A stretch of DNA of 64,000 nt from Kuschelorhynchus macadamiae (lineage: Eukaryota; Arthropoda; Insecta; Coleoptera; Curculionidae), in NCBI GenBank assembly GCA_030620095.1, contig JAUTXW010000329.1:728001-792000 (forward strand), given 5' to 3'. The translations under genes and the position numbers were made by a program. Position 1 is the stretch's first letter. Each line of letters begins with the position of its first letter. This document shows positions 52,732 to 63,382 of this stretch, piece by piece. The notes below the pieces were generated by a model. It did no database searches. It was not told the DNA's origin and was given only the letters and a program-made list of their open reading frames with translations.

Positions 52732-53499
52732 AAATAATCCAAAAAATATGCACCCCATTTGGTTTTTCTATAAACAATAACTACAGATCGGGAGAATTCT
52801 GTCAGTCAACCAATTACCCCTTATTAGTTAGCCACCCAAAATTAGTTAACTCTAGTTTATAACGTAATTATAATATAGAACACAAGTTCAAATTTAGCGT
52901 CAGAAAGAGACTATTACTTGTTAAATATGCTTACTCTGTCAGATCTTTGTATCGATTTTTGTTTATTCACCTAGTTTATAAAAAACCACAGAAAGAAATT
53001 CCACTGATAATACACTCGGTCGTCTTCATTAGATGCGATCAATCTCAAACGTAAACGTGTAGAATAATTATATTTTTAGGTAAATATACCAATATGTAGT
53101 CCTATATAACACAAAAATGAAAAAAATTGGAATGTTTCACATAGAAGCTAGATGTAGTAAAAAACTCACCTTGCACGTAAGTCCTAGAGTATAATTAAAT
53201 TTAAATTAATTTTCGTAAACTAATTTGAACATAAATGTAGACTCCTAATATTTTAACAAGCATAATTTACCACAAATAAAACATAGAATTAGTAATTAAA
53301 TTAAGTAGTTAAGTAAAATGTAGGCACAGAAAATAATAATTCAAAAAAAGACATTTTTCAGTCAACCAGAAATGTTAAAATCTTACATCTCTCTTCCTTG
53401 ATATCTTTATATAGATATTGTATATAATTTTCAATATTAAAAAAAAACGTTAAAGCTTAATTTAGAGAGCTGGTGCAATATTGTAAAGTTCTGTTTTGT

Positions 53500-53550
53500 A
53501 CTGTAGCCTTGAAAAAGGAAACAATAAATTTCCGAAAGCTCGGCGTATGT
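53500..53550 (+). ncRNA. Hammerhead-like terminal motif of Penelope-like element 2
   Basis: CCTTGAAAAAGGAAACAATA followed by AATTTCCGAAAGCTCGGCG keeps a GGAAA/TTTCC stem II and a GAAAGC box. The first core box is CTTGAAA instead of CTGATGA. The inverted copy is at 50020-50065. Confidence 0.45.
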
Positions 53551-53693
53551 AAAAAAATGTTAAATCACTTTTCTTGCCAAATTACTTTTTAAAAATTATT
53601 TTATTACTCAAAATAATACAAATTAAAATATATACATTTGAAAAGCAAAGAGTAATATTTAACACAATGAATTCAAGCTAGACTGAACTGTAC

Positions 53694-54023
53694 TGAACTG
53701 CTTATACAAAGAAAAATAACTATTTATATGTTTCGTTATGCTGACTCAGTGAGAACTGTTTATATCTTTCTTGAACACTTGGGTCAGGACGTGGGTTCTG
53801 CTGATGAAGCTTTCTTGGTATAGACTTGTTTTCGTAAACAAGTAACACCTGCTGTTTATGAGAATAGGATGATCTACGTTGTTGACTGATATGTGATACT
53901 TTGTTATCGAGATAAGCTTGGCTTTCTGAATAACTGCGTTGGCGGGTGATAGCTGATAGTCTGGGAACCAAGGTTAGCATAACTTGTATGATGAAATAGC
54001 TGCTGAGAATAGATATAACAACT
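53694..54023 (-). repeat. 3' LTR of the errantivirus-type element
   Basis: About 330 bp, direct repeat of 59702-60028. The coding-strand start AGTTGTTATATC follows a purine tract (54024-54031, minus strand GATGGGGG) that would serve as polypurine tract. Confidence 0.9.
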
Positions 54024-54061
54024 CCCCCATCAAGATGAAAGTTGGTACGTGGAAGCAACTT

Positions 54062-55940
54062 TCAAGTTGAATGTTTGTTCAGGTTAAGTTCTATTTCTTC
54101 AGATTCTTCTGTTGGTTCACCAACACGTATGTTTGGTCGCCTTTTTGGAAATATTCTTCTCCATTGTACAAAATTTGTTCTGGACCTTGGTGGAGAAGGT
54201 GGGTAGTCATCACTATTGGCATTGACAATTCCAATACTGAGGTTCTTAGGTTTTCTTCTGTAACATTTACAAAATATGTACAGGATAATTAGACTGATGA
54301 TCAGAGTTATGGTCAGGATCGTAAACCAACCGATATGTTTCTTTACGAATGGTTGATTGATTAGTTTGTCCAACTGATCAGAATATTCATTTAATTTATG
54401 TTGAGCGATATTTAAGTTTTCTGTGTCAATGTCGTGTAACTTAAGAGGCTTCAAGTCCGGTATATGAATCTTCTCAGGATAATGGCTGCAGCAATCATAT
54501 GGAATTTGGATTGGAACGTTGCTGTAGGTAACATTATCATAAATATTTACCAAGTTCTTCGGTAGAACTTTGGTGCTGCCAATAAATGCACTGCACTCTG
54601 GTTGAAGTTTGATTATAGCGTTAGTACTGATTGTTTGGGTAACAACGTCTCTGGAACCACATTTAATAGTCACAGGTAGAGGGTCTGCAACGGCAACTAA
54701 CCAGGAGTTTTGATTAAGTTCTTGCACATGATAGTCTTTGGCTAGAATAACTGAAACTTGGCACGTTCTTGGAAGGCGATTGATTAATCGTAGCAACTGG
54801 GCTTCACAAACAGCATCACTGTCTATTGGATATGGCAGGATGTTGGAAGATATTAGTGTTCGGCTGCTCAAAGATTTACATGATTCCAAGTTGCGAATTG
54901 TGATTTATAATAATAAATCATCGCTTCGCGCAATTAAATTATTTGTTATTGAAAGAATGTGGTGTGTTCGATTATCCAAAATTGGTATTGGATATAAATG
55001 AAAGAGAATATATTTTTCTGGATCAACTAATGGGATTTCGAGAACAAAAATTACTTTTGAATCATATTGATATGCCATTAGTTCTATGATTTCGAGATAT
55101 TGAGCCACACTTGAAGGGTGAATTAACAAAGGTAAATTATTTCTTTGCAATGATTGAGATATGTGCTTTAGTGATTCTATTAAGTCAAAAGGTGTAATAA
55201 TTGAACTGTGTAAAATCGGTAAACGGGCGAAAACAATTGAATTTATAATATCATTCAAAGAATTTTCAAGAAATGAATAACTTTCCATTAATAGTTCGCA
55301 AATATTTAATATTTCTATTTGAGAGGAATAATATTTCAGATTGTCAGAAATATCCAGTATTGATTTTCGAATTTCTATAATATCATTATTGAATGTTTCC
55401 TCGTCAATTTTGAGTTTCTGAATAGTTGAATTAAATTCTTTTATTACTGAGGTAGTTACTGAGATTTGATTTTTAAGAAGATTTTCGATTTGCGTTATTT
55501 TTTCTATACAGTCATTAAAATATTCGCCATCGGAGGCATCTAAGTTTCCTGTAATTGCTTTCCAAAATGTTCCTATACCATTAAAAATTCCACGTTTTTC
55601 TCTAAGAATATATTTTTTAGTATCTGCCATTATCTCTGTATATTTTTGATTTACAGCTCCTGATATTTGTCTAAGGAGACTAATATGGGTTAATACTTCA
55701 GATTTAAATGCTTTCATTCGTGGTACGTCTTCGTTGATATTATTTATAAGGTTTTCTAAAATTCTATCATTATTTACAATTGTATCCTTAGTTGGTTCTA
55801 AGTCTTTATATACAAGTAATGTCCATTTGTCATTAGAGATTCTTATTTTTGCTTCTTCATGAAAGAAGACTCCTATCGTGTTGTTAATTGGACTTATGGA
55901 GTATTGGGACTGGACGACTGATGACAGTCCGAGGATGGTC
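54062..55940 (-). pseudogene. env: Envelope gene, baculovirus F-like, with internal stop
   Basis: Continuous minus-strand frame from a splice-acceptor-like CTCTTCCAG (plus 55941-55949) to 54062, with one TAA at 54905-54907. The first part has a furin-type site (REKRG, near 55600) directly followed by a fusion-peptide-like GIFNGIGTFWKAITGN. This is the arrangement of baculovirus F proteins and their errantivirus relatives. The long heptad-rich helix that follows is typical too. The second part has a Cys-bearing ectodomain and a membrane anchor (WFTILTITLIISLIILYIF) with a cytoplasmic tail of about 70 residues. Env proteins of this group mediate membrane fusion. The stop prevents a full-length product. 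Expression from a spliced RNA is known for the group, and the acceptor fits. Confidence 0.85.
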
Positions 55941-55959
55941 CTGGAAGAGAAATTTGCTT

Positions 55960-57408
55960 TTAGTATGGTTTTAATCTATCAAAATTTATTTTAGATTTTT
56001 GTTTAGTATTAGGATTTAATAAGAGGGCTGAGTTTTGATAAATTTCGAGAATTTCGAAAGGGTCATTAAATTTGTTTTGAGGTTTATCTTTAATTTGGGA
56101 TTCGCGTACATATACTTTTTCACCTATTTTATATTCATGAAGATGTTTGGGAACATGTTGATCAAAACGTTCTTTTGCTTTTTCTTTTTGTTGTTTCGTT
56201 TTATCACGAGCAGATTTATAAAGAAATTGCATACGATTGTTTAAATCACGTATGTATTTTGATATAAGGGTTTTCTCATTATATAGGATTTCAGGGGGTC
56301 TAGAAGAAGTATGTCCGAAAATTAGTTCAAAGCGCGTAAAACCGTGGGTTTTATTTTTCGTGTTATTGTAACAAATAACAGCATACGGAAGTACGTTGAA
56401 CGGATGTTCATGTGGGTTTTCGGTTTGATTAGCTCTTATCATTTCGCTAAGTGTAGCGTGAAATCTTTCTAGAGAGCCGTTTGATTGGGGATGACCTACA
56501 CTAGAAAATGTTATTTTTATGTCGTATAGTTCACATAGGTCTTTCATTAGTGTATTATTAAATTCACGGCCATAATCACAATGGATTCGTAGTGGGGTAC
56601 CATAATGTTGGAAAAATAAAATAATAGTGTTGACAATAGTTTTTGATGTTTTATCTTCAATTGGACAAGCTTGGGTAAATTTAGCAAGTTCGTCTCGTAT
56701 TGTCAAAGCATAGTTCTTAGATGGATATTCAAATATATCGATATTTATTCGTTCAAATGGTGTTTTCGGTGTTTCTGTTATCACTAAAGGGTTGCTTAAA
56801 TTTTTTCGGCATATTTTAATTTTTTGACATGTTTCACAACTTTTTATAAAATTTTCTACATCTTTAATCATTCTGGGCCAATTATATTTTTCTTTGATGC
56901 GTCTTAAAGTTTCGTTAATTCCGCGATGTAAATTACTTTTGCCTAAATGGTATTGTTCCAATATAATTGGTAATTGGTCTTTATCTGGGATAGTTACAAT
57001 ATTTTGACAAATACATATTTTAATATCTTTGTCTGCCAAGATAAAAGAAAATATTTCAAGAATAGGAAGGTCTATTTTATTTTCAAGAAAATATGTTGAC
57101 GAAAGGTCAAATTCGTTTTGTTCTGTATAAATAATATAGAAAAGATGTTGGACTACATTTTCTGGATCGGGTAACAAAGGAATTATGTAATATTTCCGAT
57201 TTTTAACTGTTTTACTAGAGAAAATATTTACTCTCTGTATTGAAAAATCTGCATTTTCTTCAAAAATGTCTTCTAATATTTCATGATGTAATTCTCCTAA
57301 ATTCTTTTGTCGAAAAAAGGTTGTTATGTTTTTATGTGATTTATTTAGAAGTTGTTCGTTTGAAGTTTCAACTTTTGAATAATCAATTAAAGATTTTGTT
57401 TCGTACAT
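55960..57408 (-). pseudogene. Errantivirus integrase
   Basis: A 482-codon intact frame, but cut off from the RT by frame changes upstream. It has an HHCC zinc domain (HLGKSNLHRGINET, CETCQKIKIC). The DDE core shows the first Asp in NIDIFEYP, the second in IHCDYGREFNN and the Glu in NGSLERFHATL. A C-terminal region with GEKVYVRESQ and the DPFEILEI strand follows. It would join cDNA to the host genome. It ends 19 bp before the env acceptor. Confidence 0.85.
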
Positions 57409-57489
57409 ATTAGCAAATGTGTTGTAATCTTCGGTTATTTTTTCATCATCGAAATTTAAATTTGAGTTATTAGGTTTATCGTCATCGTC

Positions 57490-59640
57490 TTAATTTGTCG
57501 CAAAAATAGAGAGTTTTGATTGGAATTTTGCGCATTGATTAAAATGATTAATTTTAATTCTTGATAATGCGTCTGCGTTTTTATTGATCTTACCGGGTTT
57601 GTAAATTATTTCATACTCATATTCTTCGAGTTTAAGTCTCCAGAGTGCGAGTCTACTACCTGGGTCTTTGATTGAAAAAAGCCAAGTAAGAGGGCGGTGG
57701 TCTGTGATTAGTTTAAATTTTCTGCCAAAAAGATACGGCCGAAAATGTTTTACTGCCCATACGATGGCAAGGAGTTCACGTTCAATAGTTGAATAATGTT
57801 TCGGCTTTACATAGGGTTCTAGATGCATAGCCAATTGGTAAATCTTTTCCTACAGGTCCTTGTGATAACACAGCGCCTATTGCAAAAGCACTAGCATCTG
57901 TGGTCAAAAGAAATGGTTCGTCAAAATTTGGGTATATAAGAATTGGATCGGAAATTAGCAATTTTTTTAGTTCGTTAAAAGATTCTTTGCAATCAGAATC
58001 AAAGTCAAATTTTATTTCTTTTTTGAGTAAACGAGTAACGGGTTTAGAAATTTTCGCAAAATTGGAAATGAATCGTCGATAATAGCCTGCTAAGCCAAGG
58101 AAAGATTTTATATCCTTAGGATTTTTTGGTTGGGGAAAATTTTGAATACATTCAATTTTTGCTGGATTTGTTTTAACACCGTCTTTAGTTATTACGTGTC
58201 CAAGATATGCTACTTCTTTGCGACAAATTCGCATTTGTCTGGTTGTATTTTAAGATTAGTTTTTCTTAGTCGTTTGAAAACTTCGCGTAATCGATGAATA
58301 TGTTCGTCAATTGTAGCGGAATAAACTATAATATCATCCATATAGGCAAGACATCGTTCATTTAGGATTCCTAAAAGAATATTGTCCATTACACGTTGGA
58401 ATGTAGATCGGGCATTCTTTAGTCCGAAGGGCATTCGTAAAAATTCATAATGACCGTTTTCTACTGAGAACGCTGTTTTTGAAATATCTTTAGGATCTAT
58501 CTCTATCTGATGGAAACCAGAAGCCAGATCAAGAGTAGTGAAATATTGACACTGTCCAAGTTGGTCAAGTAAATCTGAGATATTAGGAAGTGGATATTTA
58601 TCATTGACAGTGGATTCGTTCAATCTTCTATAATCTATTACGATTCTCCGTTTTTGTTTATTACTAGAGTCGATTTTTTTCGGTATAACCCAAACGGGAG
58701 ATGACCAGGGAGAAATTGATGGTCTAATTATACCTTGTTGTAACATGTTGTTTACTTGCGTTTTAATCTCTTGTTTATGTATTTGGGGGTATCTATAAGA
58801 TTTAGTAAAAATGGGCTTTGTATTATTCGTGTCTATCTTATGTTTGATTTCACTTGTGAAGGAAAGGTTGTCACCTTCTAGATAGAAAATGTCTTCGAAA
58901 TTGACACAAAGATTTGTGATTAAATCTTTTTCTTCTTCGTTTAAATGGTCAAGTCTAAGCTGGGATCTAATAGTCGGGATTCTATTTGAAGTTTGAAATT
59001 CGGGAGATTCAGGAAGATTGAAATTAAGAAGTGTGTGTTTCGAAAATGGTTCTATTTCGATATTTGAAAAATCAATTGTTTTTGGGATTGCGTTCGTATT
59101 GATAATTGTTGTCAAAAATTCGCCTTTTTGATTGACATGGACAAGGGCATTTGGGATATGTACTTTTTCTATTTCTTTTCGGGATAGAATAGCATCGGTA
59201 TTGATTAGATGACATTTTAATTTAAAAACTTGTTCTGTTCTACCTTGTATAGTTATTTTATTTTTATTTGCCTCGTATGTTTCGAGTTCTGTTGAAGAGT
59301 AATTGTCTTCAGCTTTATACAGTGGTAGTGTTTTAAAATTGGTAATAAGTTGTTTATTTTTTAAATCAATTGTACATTCGTAGTGTTCTAGGAAGTCAAG
59401 ACCTAGAATTCCGTCAAAATCAATGTCTAAGTTGTAAATATAGACTTTGTGAGGGTCACCGTTGTTAAAATTTATCAAAGCTGATTCAGTTATTAAAAGT
59501 TTTTGTTCGGTAATGCCTTGAATTGTTGCATTTTCGGGGAAACGATTTGGAAAGTTCTTTACTGTATTTTCTTTGAAAATTGAAATACCTGCACCAGAAT
59601 CTATGAGTAGTTTGAAAGTATTTGTTGCGTCTTTAATATA
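57490..59640 (-). pseudogene. Errantivirus protease, reverse transcriptase and RNase H, frame-changed
   Basis: The retropepsin box LLIDSGAGISIF lies near 59600-59570. The frame continues to 58210 with ILGLDFLEHYE and the RT: SPWSSPVWVIPKK, IDYRRLNE, TLDLASGFHQIEI, FLRMPFGLKNA, and the catalytic AYMDDIIVYS. A one-base change near 58230 shifts to 58234-57782 (EVAYLGHVITKDGV, TTDASAFAIGAVLSQ). A second near 57830 shifts to 57834-57490 (HYSTIERELLAIVWAVKHFRPYL, ITDHRPLTWLF, NADALSR). All domain motifs are present and no catalytic residue is lost, so inactivation is by frame only. The protease N-terminus joins LTR sequence at about 59700. Confidence 0.85.
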
Positions 59641-59701
59641 GTAAAGATTTTTAGGATTTATAGCAAGGAAGGGATTTAAAGAAATAGTTGTTCGGGGAAA
59701 T

Positions 59702-60024
59702 TGAACTGCTTATACAAAGAAAAATAACTATTTATATGTTTCGTTATGCTGACTCAGTGAGAACTGTTTATTTCTTTCTTGAACACTTGGGTCAGGACGT
59801 GGGGTCTGCTGATGAAGCTTTCTTGGTATAGACTTGTTTTCGTAAACAAGTAACACCTGCTGTTTATGAGAATAGGATGATCTACGTTGTTGACTGATAT
59901 GTGATACTTTGTTATTGAGATAAGCTTGGCTTTCTGAATAACTGCGTTGGCGGGTGATAGCTGATAGTCTGGAAACCAAGGTTAGCATAACTTGTATGAT
60001 GAAATAGCTGGTGAGAATAGATAT

Positions 60025-60028
<4 letters not shown>
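59702..60028 (-). repeat. 5' LTR of the errantivirus-type element
   Basis: Direct repeat of 53694-54023. Its outer end is lost in the (TA)n tract: the last shared bases are ATATAACA. On the inner side it joins protease coding sequence without a leader. Confidence 0.85.

Positions 60029-60094
<66 letters not shown>
60026..60094. repeat. (TA)n microsatellite
   Basis: About 34 TA units abutting the LTR. Gypsy-group elements prefer alternating purine-pyrimidine targets, so it may be the expanded target site. Confidence 0.95.
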
Positions 60095-60097
<3 letters not shown>

Positions 60098-60329
60098 CCT
60101 GTATTTTTCGTTAGACCTGAGTTTCTGGTAAAGCGATTTTACCGATTTTTATACATCAAATTTTGTCTTTTAATTAATAAAAAAATGTACTTATTTTGAA
60201 CACGCTTTAAAATTGGAACAAGTATTCTATAATTATTTATTTATTGCCTACAAAATTACAAATGTACTAAAAAAGTAAGCAAAAAATGGTTTCAAATCTA
60301 ATAAAGAAATTTTTAAATTAAAATTCACT

Positions 60330-60560
60330 GGCTAATACCCAGGAGCCAATGGCAAAAGAGCTCTTAGAATCGGTATAAGGAATGTACAGAAACTTGTGCA
60401 TAAAAAAAAAACATAATTAACTTCCGAAGAAGATTAAGTAATGTACACGAAAAAATCCAAAGGCAAAAGACTTAAGTTACAATGCAAAAATGGATATTCA
60501 TAATGCAATTTATGATTTATACACGTTAAAGACTAATATAATCCTTCGCAAACTTTTTAA
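60330..60560 (+). pseudogene. Transposase N-terminal fragment, plus strand
   Basis: Broken frames read RALRIGIRNVQKLVHKKKT, then NAKMDIHNAIYDLYTLKTN. These match the N-terminal helix-turn-helix region of the minus-strand transposase at 61853 (ALGIGIRTVQKIVHEKKH, NVKMDVRNAIYYLYTSKTN). Confidence 0.65.
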
Positions 60561-60683
60561 TATTATAGACTACAAAATATCATGATCACTTAAAAAGTCC
60601 TCATCTTCTGAGTCGTCCTCAATTGGCGCAATGATCCTTGGTGCTATTTCGACATCTAGAACTCGTTCTCGATTCCAACAATC

Positions 60684-61853
60684 CTATATTAATTTCTCCG
60701 TATGTTCCACAGATTTCTTCCAGTACTCCGGCGTAATATAATTTAATAAATCTTGCCAAACAATTTGCACTTCATCTGATGTAAGACCATCGTTCACGTG
60801 TTTTTCGTAATATGATTCTGCCCCAGCCCATATTAATTCTATTGCGTTAAACTGGCAATGGTGTGGCGGCAGTCGTAAAACCTCATGTCCATTTTCCCGT
60901 AATATTTCATCTACGGCATATATTGTTGGTTTTTTAATAGATTTTGCCATTAAAAGAAGTTCTAGTTTCAGCATATTGGGTAAAGGATTTTGTTTTTGTT
61001 TTATTAGCCAGTTATAAATATCACTTTTCTTCCAGGATTAAGAAGGTTGTTTATTTAAGATTCTTGAATGATAAGATGCATTGTTCAGAATGAATAAAGA
61101 TGGAGCATCTAAATTTGGAATCAGTTGTTATTTTAACCACTTTTCAAACTGTTCACAGTCATATTATTATGGTAGTCTATACTTTTGGATGTTGAAAAAA
61201 ACAGTAAACAGAAGAAATCCTGTTGAAGAACCTGCATGCAAAATGATGAACCGCTTTCCCGTCCCACATCCCATTGTTCTCTTGACACTTTTTACAGACT
61301 CGTCCTGCCAAGATTTAGAACCACTTCCATTAGAAAATATCCAAGTCTCGTCTAAAAATACCACTTTTCTAAATTTTGAATTAACATTTTCCGTGTATTT
61401 CTTTAAAAAATGGATATGCTGACTTGCTATATGTGGCAACTCGCATAAAAATCTTCGATGACAGTCTTTTTTATATCGAAAACCCAACATTTTTATTAAT
61501 TTTGACAACGATTTTAGTCCAATTTCCAATATGCCTCGATTTTTTAAAGCTTCTTTTAAAACTTGAAGGGTTATATTAGTTTTTGATGTGTATAAATAGT
61601 AAATTGCATTACGAACATCCATTTTTACATTGTCACTTAAGTCTTCTGTCTTTGGCTTTTTTCGGGTACATTTCTTAATCTTCTTCGGTAGTAAATTGTG
61701 CTTTTTTTCATGCACAATTTTCTGCACAGTCCTTATACCGATTCCCAGAGCTTTTGCTACTGTCTCCTGGATATTGGCCGGTGAATTTTCATTTTCGTGA
61801 TATTTTTTCGCTTGTGGATGCCAAAAACCCGAAAATTGTTTTCTATTACTCAT
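60684..61853 (-). pseudogene. IS630/Tc1-mariner-related DDE transposase with four stops
   Basis: A single frame of 390 codons from MSNRKQFSGFW, interrupted only by TAA codons: two adjacent (61164-61169), one at 61128-61130, one at 61038-61040. The N-terminal helix-turn-helix includes IQETVAKALGIGIRTVQKIV. The catalytic fold has the first Asp in VVFLDETWIF; the second position reads ILNNASYHS, with Asn instead of Asp (codon 61083-61085). The Glu is in LPPHHCQFNAIELIWA. The element would move by cut-and-paste. The lost Asp and the stops make it dead. No terminal repeats were identified. Confidence 0.8.
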
Positions 61854-62590
61854 TTTGTCACTGACTTGTCAATCTGACTTTGAAGTAACATCGCTCAAAG
61901 ATTTTTGCAATTGCTGGTATTTGTATGTTTATCTTCTTTTTTCATATGAAAATATCATACGTCTATCTAATTCATCTTCCGGATTTTATGTGGAGGATAT
62001 GATTACACGTAATAAAAGAAAAACAAACTTAAAAAGTTTGTCGTTGATAAATCGTATGATCCGCACGATAACACTGCTTTTGACTATATACCGTGTGATT
62101 CTCAATAGTGGCTTACCCTTTTTTGTCTTTTAAAATTATAAAACCTTGATAAATTTGACTTAGATTTTGTATATCCGTTTTGTCATTTACTGCATTCTGA
62201 TCTTTCTTTATATCGATGGCCTAACGGCAATACCACGTAACAACAAAATGACAACTTTTCAGGAGAGACAAAAAACTGTATTTTTATGTTTTAACTGATA
62301 ATAAATTAGAATATTTGTGACAGAATAACTTTTGTTTATTATATCTTTATACTACCACAAGAAAAAATACAAAGTATTTAAAATACTATTTACAGTGTTT
62401 GTTACCTGTTATTACAGCATATTTTTGTAGCTAATCCGTGGTATTACCCAAATAAGCAAAATTTCACAAGCTTAAACATTTATTTTTTACTTATCACAAA
62501 TATTGAAAAAACATTATAAACATAATAAACAAAATAATCACTAACAGTTTTATAACGAAAGTGTAAAGATTATACAAATAAACGAAAACA
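61854..62590. other. No gene seen
   Basis: Sequence between two transposon relics. No ORF with motifs. Confidence 0.5.
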
Positions 62591-63211
62591 TCACAACTCA
62601 TATTGGAGGTTGTCATAGAACCCATGATATACTTGTGGTAATATAGACTTAATGTCTTGCAAGTGTTCAAATTTCTGTTTTTTAATTCTCAATCTCGTAT
62701 TAAATAGCCTTGCTGGTTGTTTATTTGCTACAACTTCCTTCAATCTTTGGGGAAGATCTTTTATTTCATCCTCGAAGTGAATTTTGTATCCTATTTTTCC
62801 ATTAGAAAAATAGTGAATCTCTCTTAAATTAGTTACAGTAGGATCATTTGTGCCACGACCTGGTCTAATACTTCTGTAGCGCATAAGTTTCTGATCATAA
62901 TTCCTAAATTGATCATGGGTCATGTATTTGGCGTCTAGAGGGAAAGGGTTTTGTCTGGCTTATTTAGTTTTCCTTACGTAATCGTAAGGTAATAAAATCT
63001 CTTTATTTTTTAACTTTCTCTCTATAAGGCTGTGAACCGAGTCACACTCCATTTGTGTGTGACCCGGCTCTAAGTATTTCTGGATTATAGTTTTTCCATT
63101 ATCAATTGCGTATTGTAGAAGAGCATTAGATAGTACATTATTCCTGTTTTGATAGGAACAGCCATCACTCCATAATATAGTTGGCGCATTACCTTTCTGG
63201 AATGACGTCAT
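62591..63211 (-). pseudogene. TE-associated ORF (DUF7869-like) with internal stop
   Basis: One minus-strand frame from MTSFQKGNAPTILWSDGCSY, with a TAA at 62960-62962, continuing to 62591. Conserved-looking blocks: LWSDGCSYQNRNNVLSNALL, KYLEPGHTQMECDSVHSLIE, LPYDYVRKT, IRPGRGTNDPTV and the LPQRL end. The Asp in WSDG and the GHTQMECDSVH box suggest an RNase H-like nuclease fold. The pattern recurs in insect genomes; I recall it as Pfam DUF7869 but cannot check. The N-terminal part of the usual protein is missing, so it is truncated as well as stopped. Confidence 0.6.
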
Positions 63212-63382
63212 TTTTGGTTATTTTTGTTTGATTTATGTTAACTGACAGTGACAAAAACATTTTGAAAAAACTCATTGTCGTTTCTTTACAACAGTCAATG
63301 CCGGTTTTGGTTATGTGTCTTTCAGAATATATTCGTCAAAATTGACATTGATTTGTTGTGATTCTTTTTAAACTTTTGCAAG

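Larger units (their letters stand above)
50005..53560 (+). mobile_element. Penelope-like element 2 with inverted leading copy
   Basis: A plus-strand body (about 50750-53560) carries RT and GIY-YIG. It is preceded head-to-head by a minus-strand partial copy (50005-50744) of its own 3' third. Both copies end in the same terminal motif: 50020-50070 is the complement of about 53495-53550, which includes TTTCCGAAAGCTCGGCG. This head-to-head partial duplication is characteristic of Penelope-like insertions. Several stops interrupt the ORF. Confidence 0.85.
53694..60028 (-). mobile_element. Errantivirus-type (Gypsy with env) element, gag-less
   Basis: Direct LTRs at 53694-54023 and 59702-60028 flank pol and env on the minus strand. 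By eye the LTRs differ at five positions (about 98.5% identical), so insertion is recent. The protease begins immediately inside the 5' LTR: gag and the leader are missing. Pol has two frame changes and env one internal stop. The LTR starts AGTTGTTATA on the coding strand, fitting Gypsy-group LTRs, and the right end abuts a (TA)n tract. Confidence 0.85.

Noticed and set aside
53720..54058. ORF of 112 codons, repeated at 59728-59988
   Set aside because: Both lie in the LTRs and are non-coding repeat sequence.
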